The position numbers were made by a program, and so were the translations under genes. A stretch of 64,000 nt of DNA from Candidatus Bacteroides merdipullorum. GTDB taxonomy: Bacteria > Bacteroidota > Bacteroidia > Bacteroidales > Bacteroidaceae. How positions within the stretch are numbered: position 1 is the first letter of the stretch; each line of letters opens with the position of its first letter. The DNA is taken from positions 27,172-91,171 of the forward strand of contig DXCK01000113.1 in NCBI GenBank assembly GCA_019116045.1. Reading direction: 5' to 3'. Below the pieces are notes generated by a model, which worked only from the letters and a program-made list of their open reading frames with translations, ran no database searches and was not told the origin of the DNA. Positions 50,181-58,027 of this stretch are shown piece by piece.

Positions 50181-50828
50181 CGGCGGAAGGTGCGGCAGAA
50201 GTAGGCTACGTCGTTGAAGCCGCAGGCGTAGCATGTCTCGCCTACGGGGCGTTGTTCTTCCACGAGCATGCGGTGGGTTTGTTCCACGCGGTAGGCGTTG
50301 AGGTAGTCTGTGAATGTTTGTCCCGTGTGTTTGCGGAAGAAGGTGCAGAAGGCCGAGCGGTTCATGCCCAGGTGGCGGGCTATTTCGTCGAGGCTGATGC
50401 TGTGGCGGAAGTTGCATGAGACGTAGATGCGTGTCTGCATCAGGCGTTGTTCGGTCGGGTCGGGCTTGTGGTAGTGTCCAAGGGATTGGCCTTCTTCGGC
50501 TATGCAGTCGAGCAGGCTGATGAGTGAGGCTGCGCGGGTGGTGGCTGTTTCGTTGCACATGCGTTGTAGCAGGTGGCCGATGTGTTCCTGGCGCCGGGTG
50601 GGGAAGGTGACGGCGTCGGTGTAGGTGTGCAGGCGGCTGATGATGGTGTCCAGGGGTGGAAAGGTTTCTGCCAGTTTCTGCAGCCAGTTTTCTTCGAAGA
50701 TGACGGTGATGTTTTCTATGTATCCATGTGGGTCGGTCTGTGCCGGGTCGAACTGCCATTCGTGGGGGATGCCGGGGGGTATGAGTACGAGGTCGCCTGC
50801 GGTGAAGGGGGCTTGCTGGTCCGTTGGG
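50117..50828 (-). pseudogene. AraC family regulator, 5' end deleted
   Basis: The minus frame is open from about 50828 to the stop at 50117. It begins inside a cupin sensor domain (FTAGDLVLIPPGIPHEWQFD), continues through ENITVIFEENWLQKLAE and ends with an AraC double helix-turn-helix (SISLDEIARHLGMNRSAFCT, CYACGFNDVAYFCRTFRRYK). About 50 N-terminal residues and the start codon are missing at an abrupt junction with an acyltransferase fragment. The first internal ATG (50560) would leave only the DNA-binding half. The C-terminus (SFPPSQAAKAARSTNTTA) is unusual and overlaps ispF. Probably a non-functional remnant; a shortened regulator from the internal ATG cannot be excluded. Confidence 0.8.
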
Positions 50829-51378
50829 ACCGTATGTCTACGTGGGGTTCTCCAAGCGCCGCTTGGTTCGCCTGCATCCGATGGTGGTGATGGGCACGGT
50901 GCTGGGGGCGTGTTATTATTTCTTCGCGCAGGGCGAGGGGTTCGCGCAGATTGGGCACGTGTCGGGCTCGCTGGTGCTGGCGGCGCTGATGGCGGTGCCC
51001 TGCGTGGGTGGCGAGGGCAATGTGCTGAACGGGGTCTACAACGCTGTGTGCATCCTGCTGGTCTTCCCCCTGGTTGTGCTGATGGGGGCTGGCAGCCGGC
51101 TGACGGACGCGAGGAGCGTGCGTGTGTGCACGTTCCTGGGCGAGCTGTCTTATCCGCTCTACATCACCCATTACCCGTTGATTTACATGCAGATGTCGTG
51201 GGTCTGGGCGCATCCGGACGCCCCCCTTTACGCCCACGTCATGGTGTCCCTCGGCGTGTTCTTCCTGGCCATCTTCCAGGCTTGGGCATGCCTGAAGCTC
51301 TACGACCTGCCCGTGCGCGAGTGGCTCAAGCGGCATTGGCTGATGAAGACGAACAACACAACACAAAATAAAGCATGA
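50829..51378 (+). pseudogene. Acyltransferase 3 family membrane protein, truncated
   Basis: The frame carries hydrophobic helices of the acyltransferase_3 family. It begins inside the protein near FSKRRLVRLHPMVVMG, normally about 65 residues from the N-terminus, and continues to the C-terminal block LGELSYPLYITHYPLIYMQ. At about 180 residues it has half the usual length (about 370). The segment between VVMGTVLGACYYFF and GVYNAVCILLVFPLVVL is also too short, so an internal deletion is likely. No start codon of quality is present (TTG 50824 only). Intact relatives O-acylate surface glycans. Together with the AraC fragment it marks a deletion junction near 50820-50830. Confidence 0.8.
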
Positions 51379-51486
51379 ACCGTGTGTTCATGACCGATGG
51401 GAGGGGAGCCGCAGGGTTTCCCTGTTTCCGTTTATGCCCCTTGCCGCCGGGCGATGCGATTTTTCCGGAAATATGTGGCCCGGGAA

Positions 51487-51518
51487 TTTGGATTTCTCCG
51501 GCCGATTTCCTATATTTG
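51487..51518 (+). promoter_or_regulatory. Promoter of HU-HIG paralogue 2
   Basis: TTTG (51487-51490), 20-nt spacer, TATATTTG (51511-51518): full consensus. The gene starts at 51776, so the leader is about 250 nt. Confidence 0.8.
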
Positions 51519-51644
51519 GCTCGTGACCTTCGGGCAATCGTCCCCAGGTCATGCCAAGCCGGGATGGCGGTGAACCCGGTAACTTCTTATTTTTTTTTTC
51601 TGACAAATTCGGAAGATTCGGGGCAGAAATCCTTCTATTGACCG

Positions 51645-51732
51645 GAATACTACGTAATCCTTCTGGGAATGGTACGGAACGATTCCCGGAATGGTACGGA
51701 ACGATTCCCAGAATAGTACGGAACCATTCCCT
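51645..51732. repeat. Four direct repeats of 22 bp in the leader of HU-HIG paralogue 2
   Basis: Units at 51667-51688, 51689-51710 and 51711-51732 share GAATGGTACGGAACGATTCC with few changes; 51645-51666 is a decayed fourth copy in register. Each unit is an inverted repeat (GGGAAT...ATTCCC). The array ends 43 nt before the ATG. Confidence 0.95.
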
Positions 51733-51775
51733 ACCCCCTTCTGTAAGGTGTCAGGAAGCGGTTAATCTTATAGTT

Positions 51776-52246
51776 ATGCCGTACTACAAGAAGAAACAGA
51801 AAAAAATTAACGGAAAGTGGTATCCACAATCCGTTACCGTGGGCGATCCTGTGACGACTGATGAGATTGCCCAGTTGCTCGCCGATTTCTCATCGGCCAG
51901 CGTAGGCGACACGTACAACATCCTGAAGAACCTGGCCCGGGCCATGAGCATCTACATGAGCAATGGCCGCTCGGTCAAGTTGGATGGCGTGGGCACGTTC
52001 TACTATACGCTGACGGCCGCCGGCCAGGGTGTCGATACTCCCGAGGAGGTGAATGCCAACCAGATCGTAGGCGTGCGCGTGCGTTTCTTGCCGGAATATT
52101 CGCGTGCGTCCGACCATACGGCCACGCGAGCCTTAGTGCCCGACAAGCTGAAATGGGAAGAGTGGGGCGGCGAGGCGACCGGTTCCACCACCCCCGGCAC
52201 CGGCGGCGAAGACGGCGACGACAGCGGCCAAGGCACCTTCGGCTGA
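51776..52246 (+). CDS. HU-HIG family DNA-binding protein (paralogue 2), 156 aa
   Basis: Starts MPYYKKKQKKINGKWYPQSV and has the HU-like fold (PVTTDEIAQLLADFSSASVG, MSNGRSVKLDGVGTFYYTL, VRVRFLPEYSRAS). It ends in the same flexible tail as the paralogue at 15388-15873 (TTPGTGGEDGDDSGQGTFG). The almost identical tails, against only moderate similarity in the fold, suggest the tail is functional or recently exchanged. Long leader with a 22-bp repeat array and a possible hairpin before a run of ten T (51590-51599). A terminator follows. Confidence 0.87.
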   Translation: MPYYKKKQKKINGKWYPQSVTVGDPVTTDEIAQLLADFSSASVGDTYNILKNLARAMSIYMSNGRSVKLDGVGTFYYTLTAAGQGVDTPEEVNANQIVGVRVRFLPEYSRASDHTATRALVPDKLKWEEWGGEATGSTTPGTGGEDGDDSGQGTFG

Positions 52247-52263
52247 TGCCGATGCACGAGAGA

Positions 52264-52300
52264 GGGCGCACCCCGCAGCGGGATGCGCCCTTTCCTTTTC
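52264..52300 (+). terminator. Terminator after HU-HIG paralogue 2
   Basis: GGGCGCA (52264-52270) pairs with TGCGCCC (52284-52290), with an inner CCCGC/GCGGG stem; TTTCCTTTTC follows. Confidence 0.8.
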
Positions 52301-52317
52301 GGTCCTCGCCAGCGAGG

Positions 52318-53223
52318 TCACTTGCCATACGTGGCCGGCACGAACGGAGCTTCCAGCAAGTAGTCCACACTCTGCTTGACACTCTCTATCACCGGCATCG
52401 AGTAGCGTTCCACCTCGACCACGATGCCCTCCACACCAGCCGTCTGCGCGTTGCGGAAGATGGCATCGAAGCCCACCATGCCACTCTGCCCGATTTCCAT
52501 CTCATCCTTGATGTGCAGCAGGCGGAAGCGGCCGGGATACTTCTTGAAATACTCCACCGGGGCAGCCTGTCCGCGCACCACCCAATATACGTCCATCTCG
52601 AAGAACACCAGTGCAGGGTCCGTATGCTGCAACATATAGTCATACATCACCTCCTTGTCCTCTATCTTCTGGAACTCGTGCGCATGGTTGTGGTAGCCGA
52701 ACTTCATCCCAGCAGCCTGGCAACGGCGGCCTATCTCGTTGAAATAATCGCAATACGTCTGCATGTCCTTCAGCGTCTTGGGCACGTCCATCCACGGCAT
52801 CACGATGTACTTCATCCCCGCAGCCTTGTGGTCGGCAATCGTCTGGTCCCACCATTTCAGTGATTCCTCCACGTTGCCGCTGGCCAACTCTTCGGCACTC
52901 AGCCCGTGGCCCACGTGCGACGACAGCACCTCCATGCCATACTTCTCAATCAACGCCTTGAACTCCTGCGGCGTCCTTCCGTAGAACTTCCCGTCACCAT
53001 AGTTCGCAGCCTCCACGCTCGTGTAACCCATGGCAGCCAGTTGTTTGACAATCGGCTCCAAGCTGTCCGGCTTCGACAACAAGTCGCGCACCGAGTAAAG
53101 CTGCACACATATCTCCTTCTTCTCCTTCGGCGCATCGGTGGCAGCCTCCTGCGCTGTACATGCCGTCTGCACCATGCCCATGCACACTGCGGCGGCCATT
53201 ATCATCATTTGTTTTATCTTCAT
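52318..53223 (-). CDS. Sugar phosphate isomerase/epimerase-like TIM-barrel lipoprotein, 301 aa
   Basis: ATG 53223 gives a lipoprotein signal with lipobox QTAC. The mature part is a xylose-isomerase-like TIM barrel (AP endonuclease family 2): ICVQLYSVRDLL, MGYTSVEAANYGDG, the metal-binding MKFGYHNHAHEF and FFEMDVYWVVRGQ, and LLHIKDEMEIGQ. It is the last gene of a four-gene minus-strand cluster with DUF1080 and two Gfo/Idh proteins. In the corresponding Bacteroides thetaiotaomicron locus (BT2156-BT2160) the BT2156 protein takes this place and is assigned to lyase or isomerase steps on 3-keto-glycosides. That assignment is from memory; the homology in gene order is clear. Confidence 0.87.
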   Translation of the reverse strand: MKIKQMMIMAAAVCMGMVQTACTAQEAATDAPKEKKEICVQLYSVRDLLSKPDSLEPIVKQLAAMGYTSVEAANYGDGKFYGRTPQEFKALIEKYGMEVLSSHVGHGLSAEELASGNVEESLKWWDQTIADHKAAGMKYIVMPWMDVPKTLKDMQTYCDYFNEIGRRCQAAGMKFGYHNHAHEFQKIEDKEVMYDYMLQHTDPALVFFEMDVYWVVRGQAAPVEYFKKYPGRFRLLHIKDEMEIGQSGMVGFDAIFRNAQTAGVEGIVVEVERYSMPVIESVKQSVDYLLEAPFVPATYGK

Positions 53224-53329
53224 AGTCTTCTGTCTGTTTATTAAGTTGTTTGTCAATAAATGATAACCTATCGGACTGAAAGAACGTGGGGACAAGCTAA
53301 CTGCATATCTTGTCCGCTTGCCCCCACAC

Positions 53330-53415
53330 TTTGTCTTCCTGTTAACTCGTTTCCTCGTCAACTCGTCAACTCGTCTCCTTGTCAACTCGTCAACTCGTCC
53401 ACTCGTTAACTTGTC
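53330..53415. repeat. Octamer array between DUF1080 and isomerase genes
   Basis: CTCGTCAA and variants (CTCGTCTC, CTTGTCAA, CTCGTCCA, CTCGTTAA) repeat about nine times with period 8 from 53341 to 53413. Next to it, GTGGGG (53286) and CCCCAC (53323) flank a 30-nt loop. The array sits inside the presumed operon, between coding regions. Confidence 0.88.
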
Positions 53416-53423
53416 TCTTTCTA

Positions 53424-54293
53424 TTAGTCCAGAATCTTCACACGGATATTACGATACCATACATCGTCGCCGTGGTCTTGCAGGCCGATGTAACCCTCGT
53501 GGTTCTCGCCGCCGCAGTTGTTCAGCAGTTCGAAAGCCAAAGGCCATGCTGTCTCGCTGAACTTGCTGGCTTGCAGCATTTCTGTCCATTTCGGAGTCCA
53601 CAAGTGATATTCCAGCACGTTCTGGTCATTCTGTCCGTGTACCACTGTGCCTTTGTACACCATGATTTTAGCCTTGTTCCATTCGCCGAAAGGCTTCGCG
53701 TTCTGCGGAACAGCGGGAATCATGTCATACAACGAAGCCGACTGGCGGTTGTTGTCCTTGCCCAGCTTGGCATCCGGGTGATTCGCATTGTCCAACACCT
53801 GGTATTCGGGAGCCGAGATGTAGATAGGCTCTACCACCGTGTTGCCGTCTTTGTCCTTCGTCGTTACTTCTTGTGCCAGGTAGAGGATACCCGAGTTACC
53901 GCCTTTAGAAATCTTCCATTCCAGCTCCAGTTCGAAGTTTTTGAACTTGTGCGAGAAAATCAAGTCGCCACCGTCGCCGGCCTGAGCCTCGCCGCCGCCG
54001 CTACCGTTGAACTTGATGCAGCCGTCTTCCACTACCCAGCGTCCGGGCACTGTGTCGCGGCCATAGCCACGCCATCCCTTCATGGTCTTGCCATCGAAGA
54101 TAGTGATGTATCCGTCAGCATCTTTCTGGAACTCATCCAGATTGGCCTGGGGTTTGTCCATCAAGGCATATTCCGGTGCTGCGGGAGCTTTCGTTTGCGC
54201 TTCTGCTTCCGTGTTTTGTGCTTTTTTGCCGCCGCATGCTGCCAATGAGAAGGCCAGTGCAGCGCATCCTAATGAATAAAGTACTTGTTTCAT
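53424..54293 (-). CDS. DUF1080 lipoprotein, putative 3-keto-disaccharide hydrolase, 289 aa
   Basis: ATG 54293 gives a signal peptide with lipobox LAAC. The mature protein is one DUF1080 jelly-roll domain: ITIFDGKTMKGWRGYGRD, GGDLIFSHKFKNFELELEWK, SGILYLAQE, PEYQVLDNANHPDAK and YIGLQDHGDDVWYRNIRVK. DUF1080 proteins of Bacteroides have been shown to hydrolyse 3-keto-glycosides after a Gfo/Idh enzyme has oxidised the sugar at C3. Two such oxidoreductases are encoded directly upstream, so this role is likely here. Anchored in the periplasm or at the surface. Upstream gap is 108 nt. Confidence 0.9.
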   Translation of the reverse strand: MKQVLYSLGCAALAFSLAACGGKKAQNTEAEAQTKAPAAPEYALMDKPQANLDEFQKDADGYITIFDGKTMKGWRGYGRDTVPGRWVVEDGCIKFNGSGGGEAQAGDGGDLIFSHKFKNFELELEWKISKGGNSGILYLAQEVTTKDKDGNTVVEPIYISAPEYQVLDNANHPDAKLGKDNNRQSASLYDMIPAVPQNAKPFGEWNKAKIMVYKGTVVHGQNDQNVLEYHLWTPKWTEMLQASKFSETAWPLAFELLNNCGGENHEGYIGLQDHGDDVWYRNIRVKILD

Positions 54294-54401
54294 ACGATTG
54301 ATTTTTGTTATGTATAAATTTGGTTGTTTACTGTATGTTTTGTCTCGGCGAAACACTGTCTGTATTTCGCCGAGACGTATTTGTGCTTTTTTATCAGCCT
54401 C

Positions 54402-55877
54402 TTATTTGGGCATAGCCGGCAGTGCCCAGCCTTCGCGGTAAGTGTGCTTGATAAGTTCTTGTGCGAAAGCTTGTGCGTTGACGGGGTCTGTCCACGTCTT
54501 GTCGAACGTCGGGTGTCCGTCGTGAATCTTGAAACCGTCTTTGATCACAGTGCGGATGGTTTCGTCCGGACCGATGTTGGTGAAGCGCATGTTCTCGCCG
54601 TCCCATTCCAACGTACGGTTCAGGGCTTGCAAGCGGATGGCCAGTACACCCATAACAACCATTTCGTTCATCGGGCCAGCTTCGGAGAAGTCCGACTTAC
54701 ACGGAACGCGGTTTTCTTTGCTTTCCTTGCAGGCACGTACCCAGTCCATTTCGTGTGATGTCTTCACGCGGCGGCATACTTTCGGTGCGTTGGGCACACG
54801 GCCGGAGAGCAACCACGGATTTTCGCCGTAGCATCCGCAAATCAGTGTATCCTTGGTGCCGTGGAAGATGGTCAGACCACCGCCGCTCTGCATCAGTTGC
54901 TTGCCTTCGGGGAAGCCTTTCGGGCGTTCGGGCATCATGCCGCCGTCGTACCAGTGTACTTCGACTTCAGGCATGGCTACCTTCGGCATGTTCTCACGGG
55001 CGGGGAATATCATCTTGACGTGCTGTGCTTGCGGTGCGCAGGCGTTCAGCAGCAGCGTAGAAGAGCCTTCTACTTTCGTGGGATATTTCAATTTCAGTGC
55101 ACGGAAGGGTTGGTGCAAGATGTGGCAAGCCATGTCGCCCAATGCGCCTGTACCGTAATCCCACCAGCCGCGCCAGTTCCAGGGGTGATAGATGGGGTTG
55201 TAAGGGTTCAGTTTGGCCGGACCGGTGAAAAGATCCCAGTTCAGTGTCTTGGGGATGCGTTCTTCTTTTTCGGGCACGTTCAAGCCTTGAGGCCAGATGG
55301 GGCGGTCTGTGGCACATTCTACCTTGTAGACGTCGCCTATTTCGCCGTTCCAAATCCATTCGCAGACGAGGTCGGTGCCTTCGCCGGACGAACCTTGGTT
55401 ACCCATCTGTGTGACAACGCCCGTGCTTTCGGCCAGCTTGGTCAGCAGGCGCGATTCGTATACGGAGTGGGTGAGGGGTTTTTGGCAGTATACATGCTTG
55501 CCCAGTGTCATGGCATCGGCCGTGATGATGGCATGTGTGTGGTCTGCAGTGGCAATGATAACGCCATCGATGCTTTTGCCCATTTCGTCAAACATCTTGC
55601 GGTAGTCCCAGTAGCGTTTTGCGTTGGGGAACTCGTCAAATACGCCTTTGGCATATTTCCAGTCTACGTCGCACAAGGCAACGATGTTTTCAGTGCCTTT
55701 TACTGCGTTGATGTTGGCGTGGCCCATGCCTCCGATACCGACGGCGGCAATGTTCATTTTGTCGCTGGGGGGAATGTGTCCGTGACTGCGCCCCAGAATA
55801 CTGCTCGGGGCAATGGTCAGACCGGCCAAGGCTAAGCCTCCGGTCTTTAGAAATTCTCTGCGTGTGAATTTCGACAT
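54402..55877 (-). CDS. Gfo/Idh/MocA family oxidoreductase with Tat signal, 491 aa
   Basis: The N-terminus MSKFTRREFLKTGGLALAGL is a twin-arginine signal, so the folded, cofactor-loaded enzyme is exported. The Rossmann motif MNIAAVGIGGMGHANINAVK binds NAD(P), and the catalytic-type motif is KHVYCQKPLTHSVYESRLL (EKP-like; here QKP). The C-terminal domain includes HPWNWRGWWDYGTGALGDMA, typical of this Bacteroidetes group. Likely a glycoside 3-dehydrogenase that uses a tightly bound nicotinamide cofactor outside the cytoplasm. Lys in the QKP motif is kept; Glu is replaced by Gln, as in many exported members. Confidence 0.92.
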   Translation of the reverse strand: MSKFTRREFLKTGGLALAGLTIAPSSILGRSHGHIPPSDKMNIAAVGIGGMGHANINAVKGTENIVALCDVDWKYAKGVFDEFPNAKRYWDYRKMFDEMGKSIDGVIIATADHTHAIITADAMTLGKHVYCQKPLTHSVYESRLLTKLAESTGVVTQMGNQGSSGEGTDLVCEWIWNGEIGDVYKVECATDRPIWPQGLNVPEKEERIPKTLNWDLFTGPAKLNPYNPIYHPWNWRGWWDYGTGALGDMACHILHQPFRALKLKYPTKVEGSSTLLLNACAPQAQHVKMIFPARENMPKVAMPEVEVHWYDGGMMPERPKGFPEGKQLMQSGGGLTIFHGTKDTLICGCYGENPWLLSGRVPNAPKVCRRVKTSHEMDWVRACKESKENRVPCKSDFSEAGPMNEMVVMGVLAIRLQALNRTLEWDGENMRFTNIGPDETIRTVIKDGFKIHDGHPTFDKTWTDPVNAQAFAQELIKHTYREGWALPAMPK

Positions 55878-55931
55878 GTTCGTTAGTTTTTAAAAGTTAG
55901 TTTAATTATTGATTTAGTACAATTTGGTTTC

Positions 55932-57020
55932 TTATTCTTTGTTGTGTTTCAGCAGCCCGTAGCCGTTGGTCATGTGGCGGCGCCGTTCCCTGATTTCTTC
56001 CAGAGTTTCCAGGTTGCCTATGGCGGGCAGGTCATGGGCGCGGGCATCGTCCAAGAAATTCCATGCATGTTGCGAGGCGATGGCCGAGTCGCGCATCCGC
56101 GGCATCCGTGGGTCGCGTTGGCCGCTCAGGATGGACTCTGCCATCAGAGCGCACAGCTTGTCCAGGTTCTTGCCTCCGAAGGGCTTTTCAATGCGCAGCG
56201 TGCGGTTGACACCGTGCAGGTCGACAACGGCTGTCTTAAAGTCGTGTGTCATGCGTACGATGCCTTTCGTGCCGATGATGTCCGTATATGAATTGTGGGT
56301 TTGCTGTTGGGAGAGTTGTCCGTAGACGAAGCCTTGTGTGATGTCATAGACTATGCCGTTTTCGAAAGTACCGTGGCATTGCAGCCACCAAGGGTCTTTG
56401 TAGTTCCACATGCGCAGCCCTTGGGCGTGCCAAGTCTTATATTCGCTGTTGGCATACCAGCGTGCGATGTCGACATAGTGCATGCCGCAATCGTGGAAGG
56501 CGGGACCTTCGTATTCGTGTCCTTCGCCCGGTGCCAGTCCGGGAGTCATGTGGCAGATGCGTATGATGGCTAATTCGCCTATTTCACCTTCTTCGATGAA
56601 TTGCTTCATGGTCTGATGGTACCACGAATTGCGCAGATAGAGGTTGACTGTGGCAAACACGCCGCTGTCTTTCACCAAGTCCACCACCTCCCATTCGTGT
56701 TCGATGGTGTCAGCCACGGGCTTTTCTGCAATGATATGTTTATGGGTCCGGACAGCTTTTTCGATTTGTTCTTTTCGGGAATCCGCCAGCGCACAAAGGG
56801 CGACTGCCCGGATACTGTCGTCGTTGAAGATAATGTTCTCGTCGGTGATTGTTTGGGCGTTGGGGAATATCTCTTTGGCTTTGGCACGCGAAGCAGACGA
56901 AGGGTCGCAAACGTAGGCAACCTCCCAACGGTTGCTTTTGGCCATGACCTCCCCATACATTTGTCCCATTCGGCCGAACCCTATAAGGGCGGCTTTGATT
57001 TTAGTCGTGTCCTGATTCAT
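55932..57020 (-). CDS. Gfo/Idh/MocA family oxidoreductase, no signal peptide, 362 aa
   Basis: First gene of the minus-strand cluster. Rossmann motif IKAALIGFGRMGQMYGEVM, catalytic motif THKHIIAEKPVADTIEHEWE with canonical EKP, and substrate-domain segments FHDCGMHYVDIARWY and CHGTFENGIVYDITQGF. Unlike the next gene it has no Tat or Sec signal, so it should act in the cytoplasm, or possibly as a partner subunit exported with the Tat protein. Role in the locus: oxidation at C3 of a sugar or reduction of the 3-keto sugar after hydrolysis. A -7 element lies 30 nt upstream. Confidence 0.92.
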   Translation of the reverse strand: MNQDTTKIKAALIGFGRMGQMYGEVMAKSNRWEVAYVCDPSSASRAKAKEIFPNAQTITDENIIFNDDSIRAVALCALADSRKEQIEKAVRTHKHIIAEKPVADTIEHEWEVVDLVKDSGVFATVNLYLRNSWYHQTMKQFIEEGEIGELAIIRICHMTPGLAPGEGHEYEGPAFHDCGMHYVDIARWYANSEYKTWHAQGLRMWNYKDPWWLQCHGTFENGIVYDITQGFVYGQLSQQQTHNSYTDIIGTKGIVRMTHDFKTAVVDLHGVNRTLRIEKPFGGKNLDKLCALMAESILSGQRDPRMPRMRDSAIASQHAWNFLDDARAHDLPAIGNLETLEEIRERRRHMTNGYGLLKHNKE

Positions 57021-57049
57021 AGGTTTTGTTGTTTATGATTGTGTGGGGG

Positions 57050-57057
57050 CAAATATA
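57050..57057 (-). promoter_or_regulatory. -7 promoter element of the 3-keto-glycoside cluster
   Basis: Minus-strand TATATTTG (57057-57050), 30 nt upstream of the first oxidoreductase. A TTG at 57083-57081 is 23 nt away, longer than usual. Confidence 0.55.
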
Positions 57058-57129
57058 GGACAAAACTTTCGATAAGTTGACAATAAGAGTGCTAAAGAAA
57101 ATAAAAAGAAGGAAGATTCCTGTGCCTTT

Positions 57130-57603
57130 TCAGGCCAATGCTGCCACGAACTGCCAGATGAAGTATCCGCAGACAACGCATTTCAGTACAGTCCCCAGCA
57201 GGAATCCCAGCACTGAGCCTAACCCCGACTTGAGGGCTTCGGCCGCCTTCCGGCCTCCCAGCAGTTCGCCCACCACGGCACCGATGAACGGGCCGAGGAT
57301 GATGCCCCACGGCATGAAGAACAGGCCGACGATGGTGCCTATCAGGCAGCCGCGCGTGCCCCACTTGGTGCCGCCCGTGTATTTGGTGCCCAGCAGCGGG
57401 ATGAAGTAGTCCAGCACTTGGATGACGATGACAATGCCCAGCCATACCAGCAGTTGGGTGGTGCTGAACTGTACGCGGTCGGTGATGTGCAGCAACAACA
57501 TGCCGCCGTATGCCAACGGCACGCCAGGCAATACGGGCAGGACGCAGCCCGCCAGTCCGGTGAGCAGGCAAAGGATGCCTACGATGATGAGAAAGATGTC
57601 CAT
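57130..57603 (-). CDS. DUF456 family membrane protein, 157 aa
   Basis: Small hydrophobic protein with about four membrane helices and the DUF456 signature: LLTGLAGCVLPVLPGVPLAY, GTKYTGGTKWGTRGCLIGTI and GIILGPFIGAVVGELLGG, with Gly-rich helices. Function unknown. ATG 57603 was chosen; a TTG three codons earlier is less likely. It has its own promoter (57632) and no terminator before the oxidoreductase cluster, so read-through into that cluster is possible. Confidence 0.9.
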   Translation of the reverse strand: MDIFLIIVGILCLLTGLAGCVLPVLPGVPLAYGGMLLLHITDRVQFSTTQLLVWLGIVIVIQVLDYFIPLLGTKYTGGTKWGTRGCLIGTIVGLFFMPWGIILGPFIGAVVGELLGGRKAAEALKSGLGSVLGFLLGTVLKCVVCGYFIWQFVAALA

Positions 57604-57631
57604 AATCGGCAAGATTTAAGTTTACCGCCGG

Positions 57632-57639
57632 CAAAGATA
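57632..57639 (-). promoter_or_regulatory. -7 promoter element of DUF456 gene
   Basis: Minus-strand TATCTTTG (57639-57632), 29 nt upstream of ATG 57603. Confidence 0.65.
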
Positions 57640-57728
57640 AGAATTTATGTCAGGAAGAAGGTGCGGAAGGAGGAAAAAAAGCTGTCAGGTGCATAGCTTT
57701 TTCGGTTTGGGTGTCAAAGGGGCTCCGT

Positions 57729-57795
57729 CCTTGTTCGGACGAAGTCCCTTTAGGGTTCGGACGGGCAGTCGCTCGTGTTCGGGCGAATATCGGCA
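57729..57795. repeat. Three direct repeats with exact 22-nt period (TTCGGAC family)
   Basis: TTCGGAC at 57734 and 57756 and TTCGGGC at 57778 are each 22 nt apart, inside CCTTGTTCGGACGAAGTCCC and looser copies. The array lies in the 424-nt gap 57604-58027 between divergent DUF456 and surE; apart from the two promoters I see nothing else there. Confidence 0.85.
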
Positions 57796-57984
57796 GACCC
57801 CAGAACTACTATTCAGCCTGCACGGCTGGTACTTTTTCCGGGCGTATCTCTGTTCAACGCAAGAAGAACTTTTACCAGGCAAATGAAGGTCTGAAAAGTA
57901 CTCTTTGCACTTGATGTTGCCTCTTTCCGCTACGATTCCTGCGAAAGAAGTCTTCTCGTGTTTCCGTTTTTCACCTCAAACTTC

Positions 57985-57992
57985 TATCTTTG
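57985..57992 (+). promoter_or_regulatory. -7 promoter element of surE-lpxB
   Basis: TATCTTTG followed by CGGC, 36 nt before ATG 58028. A -33 box is unclear. Confidence 0.65.
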
Positions 57993-58027
57993 CGGCACAG
58001 TAATAGATATAACTAAAAAAGAAAACA

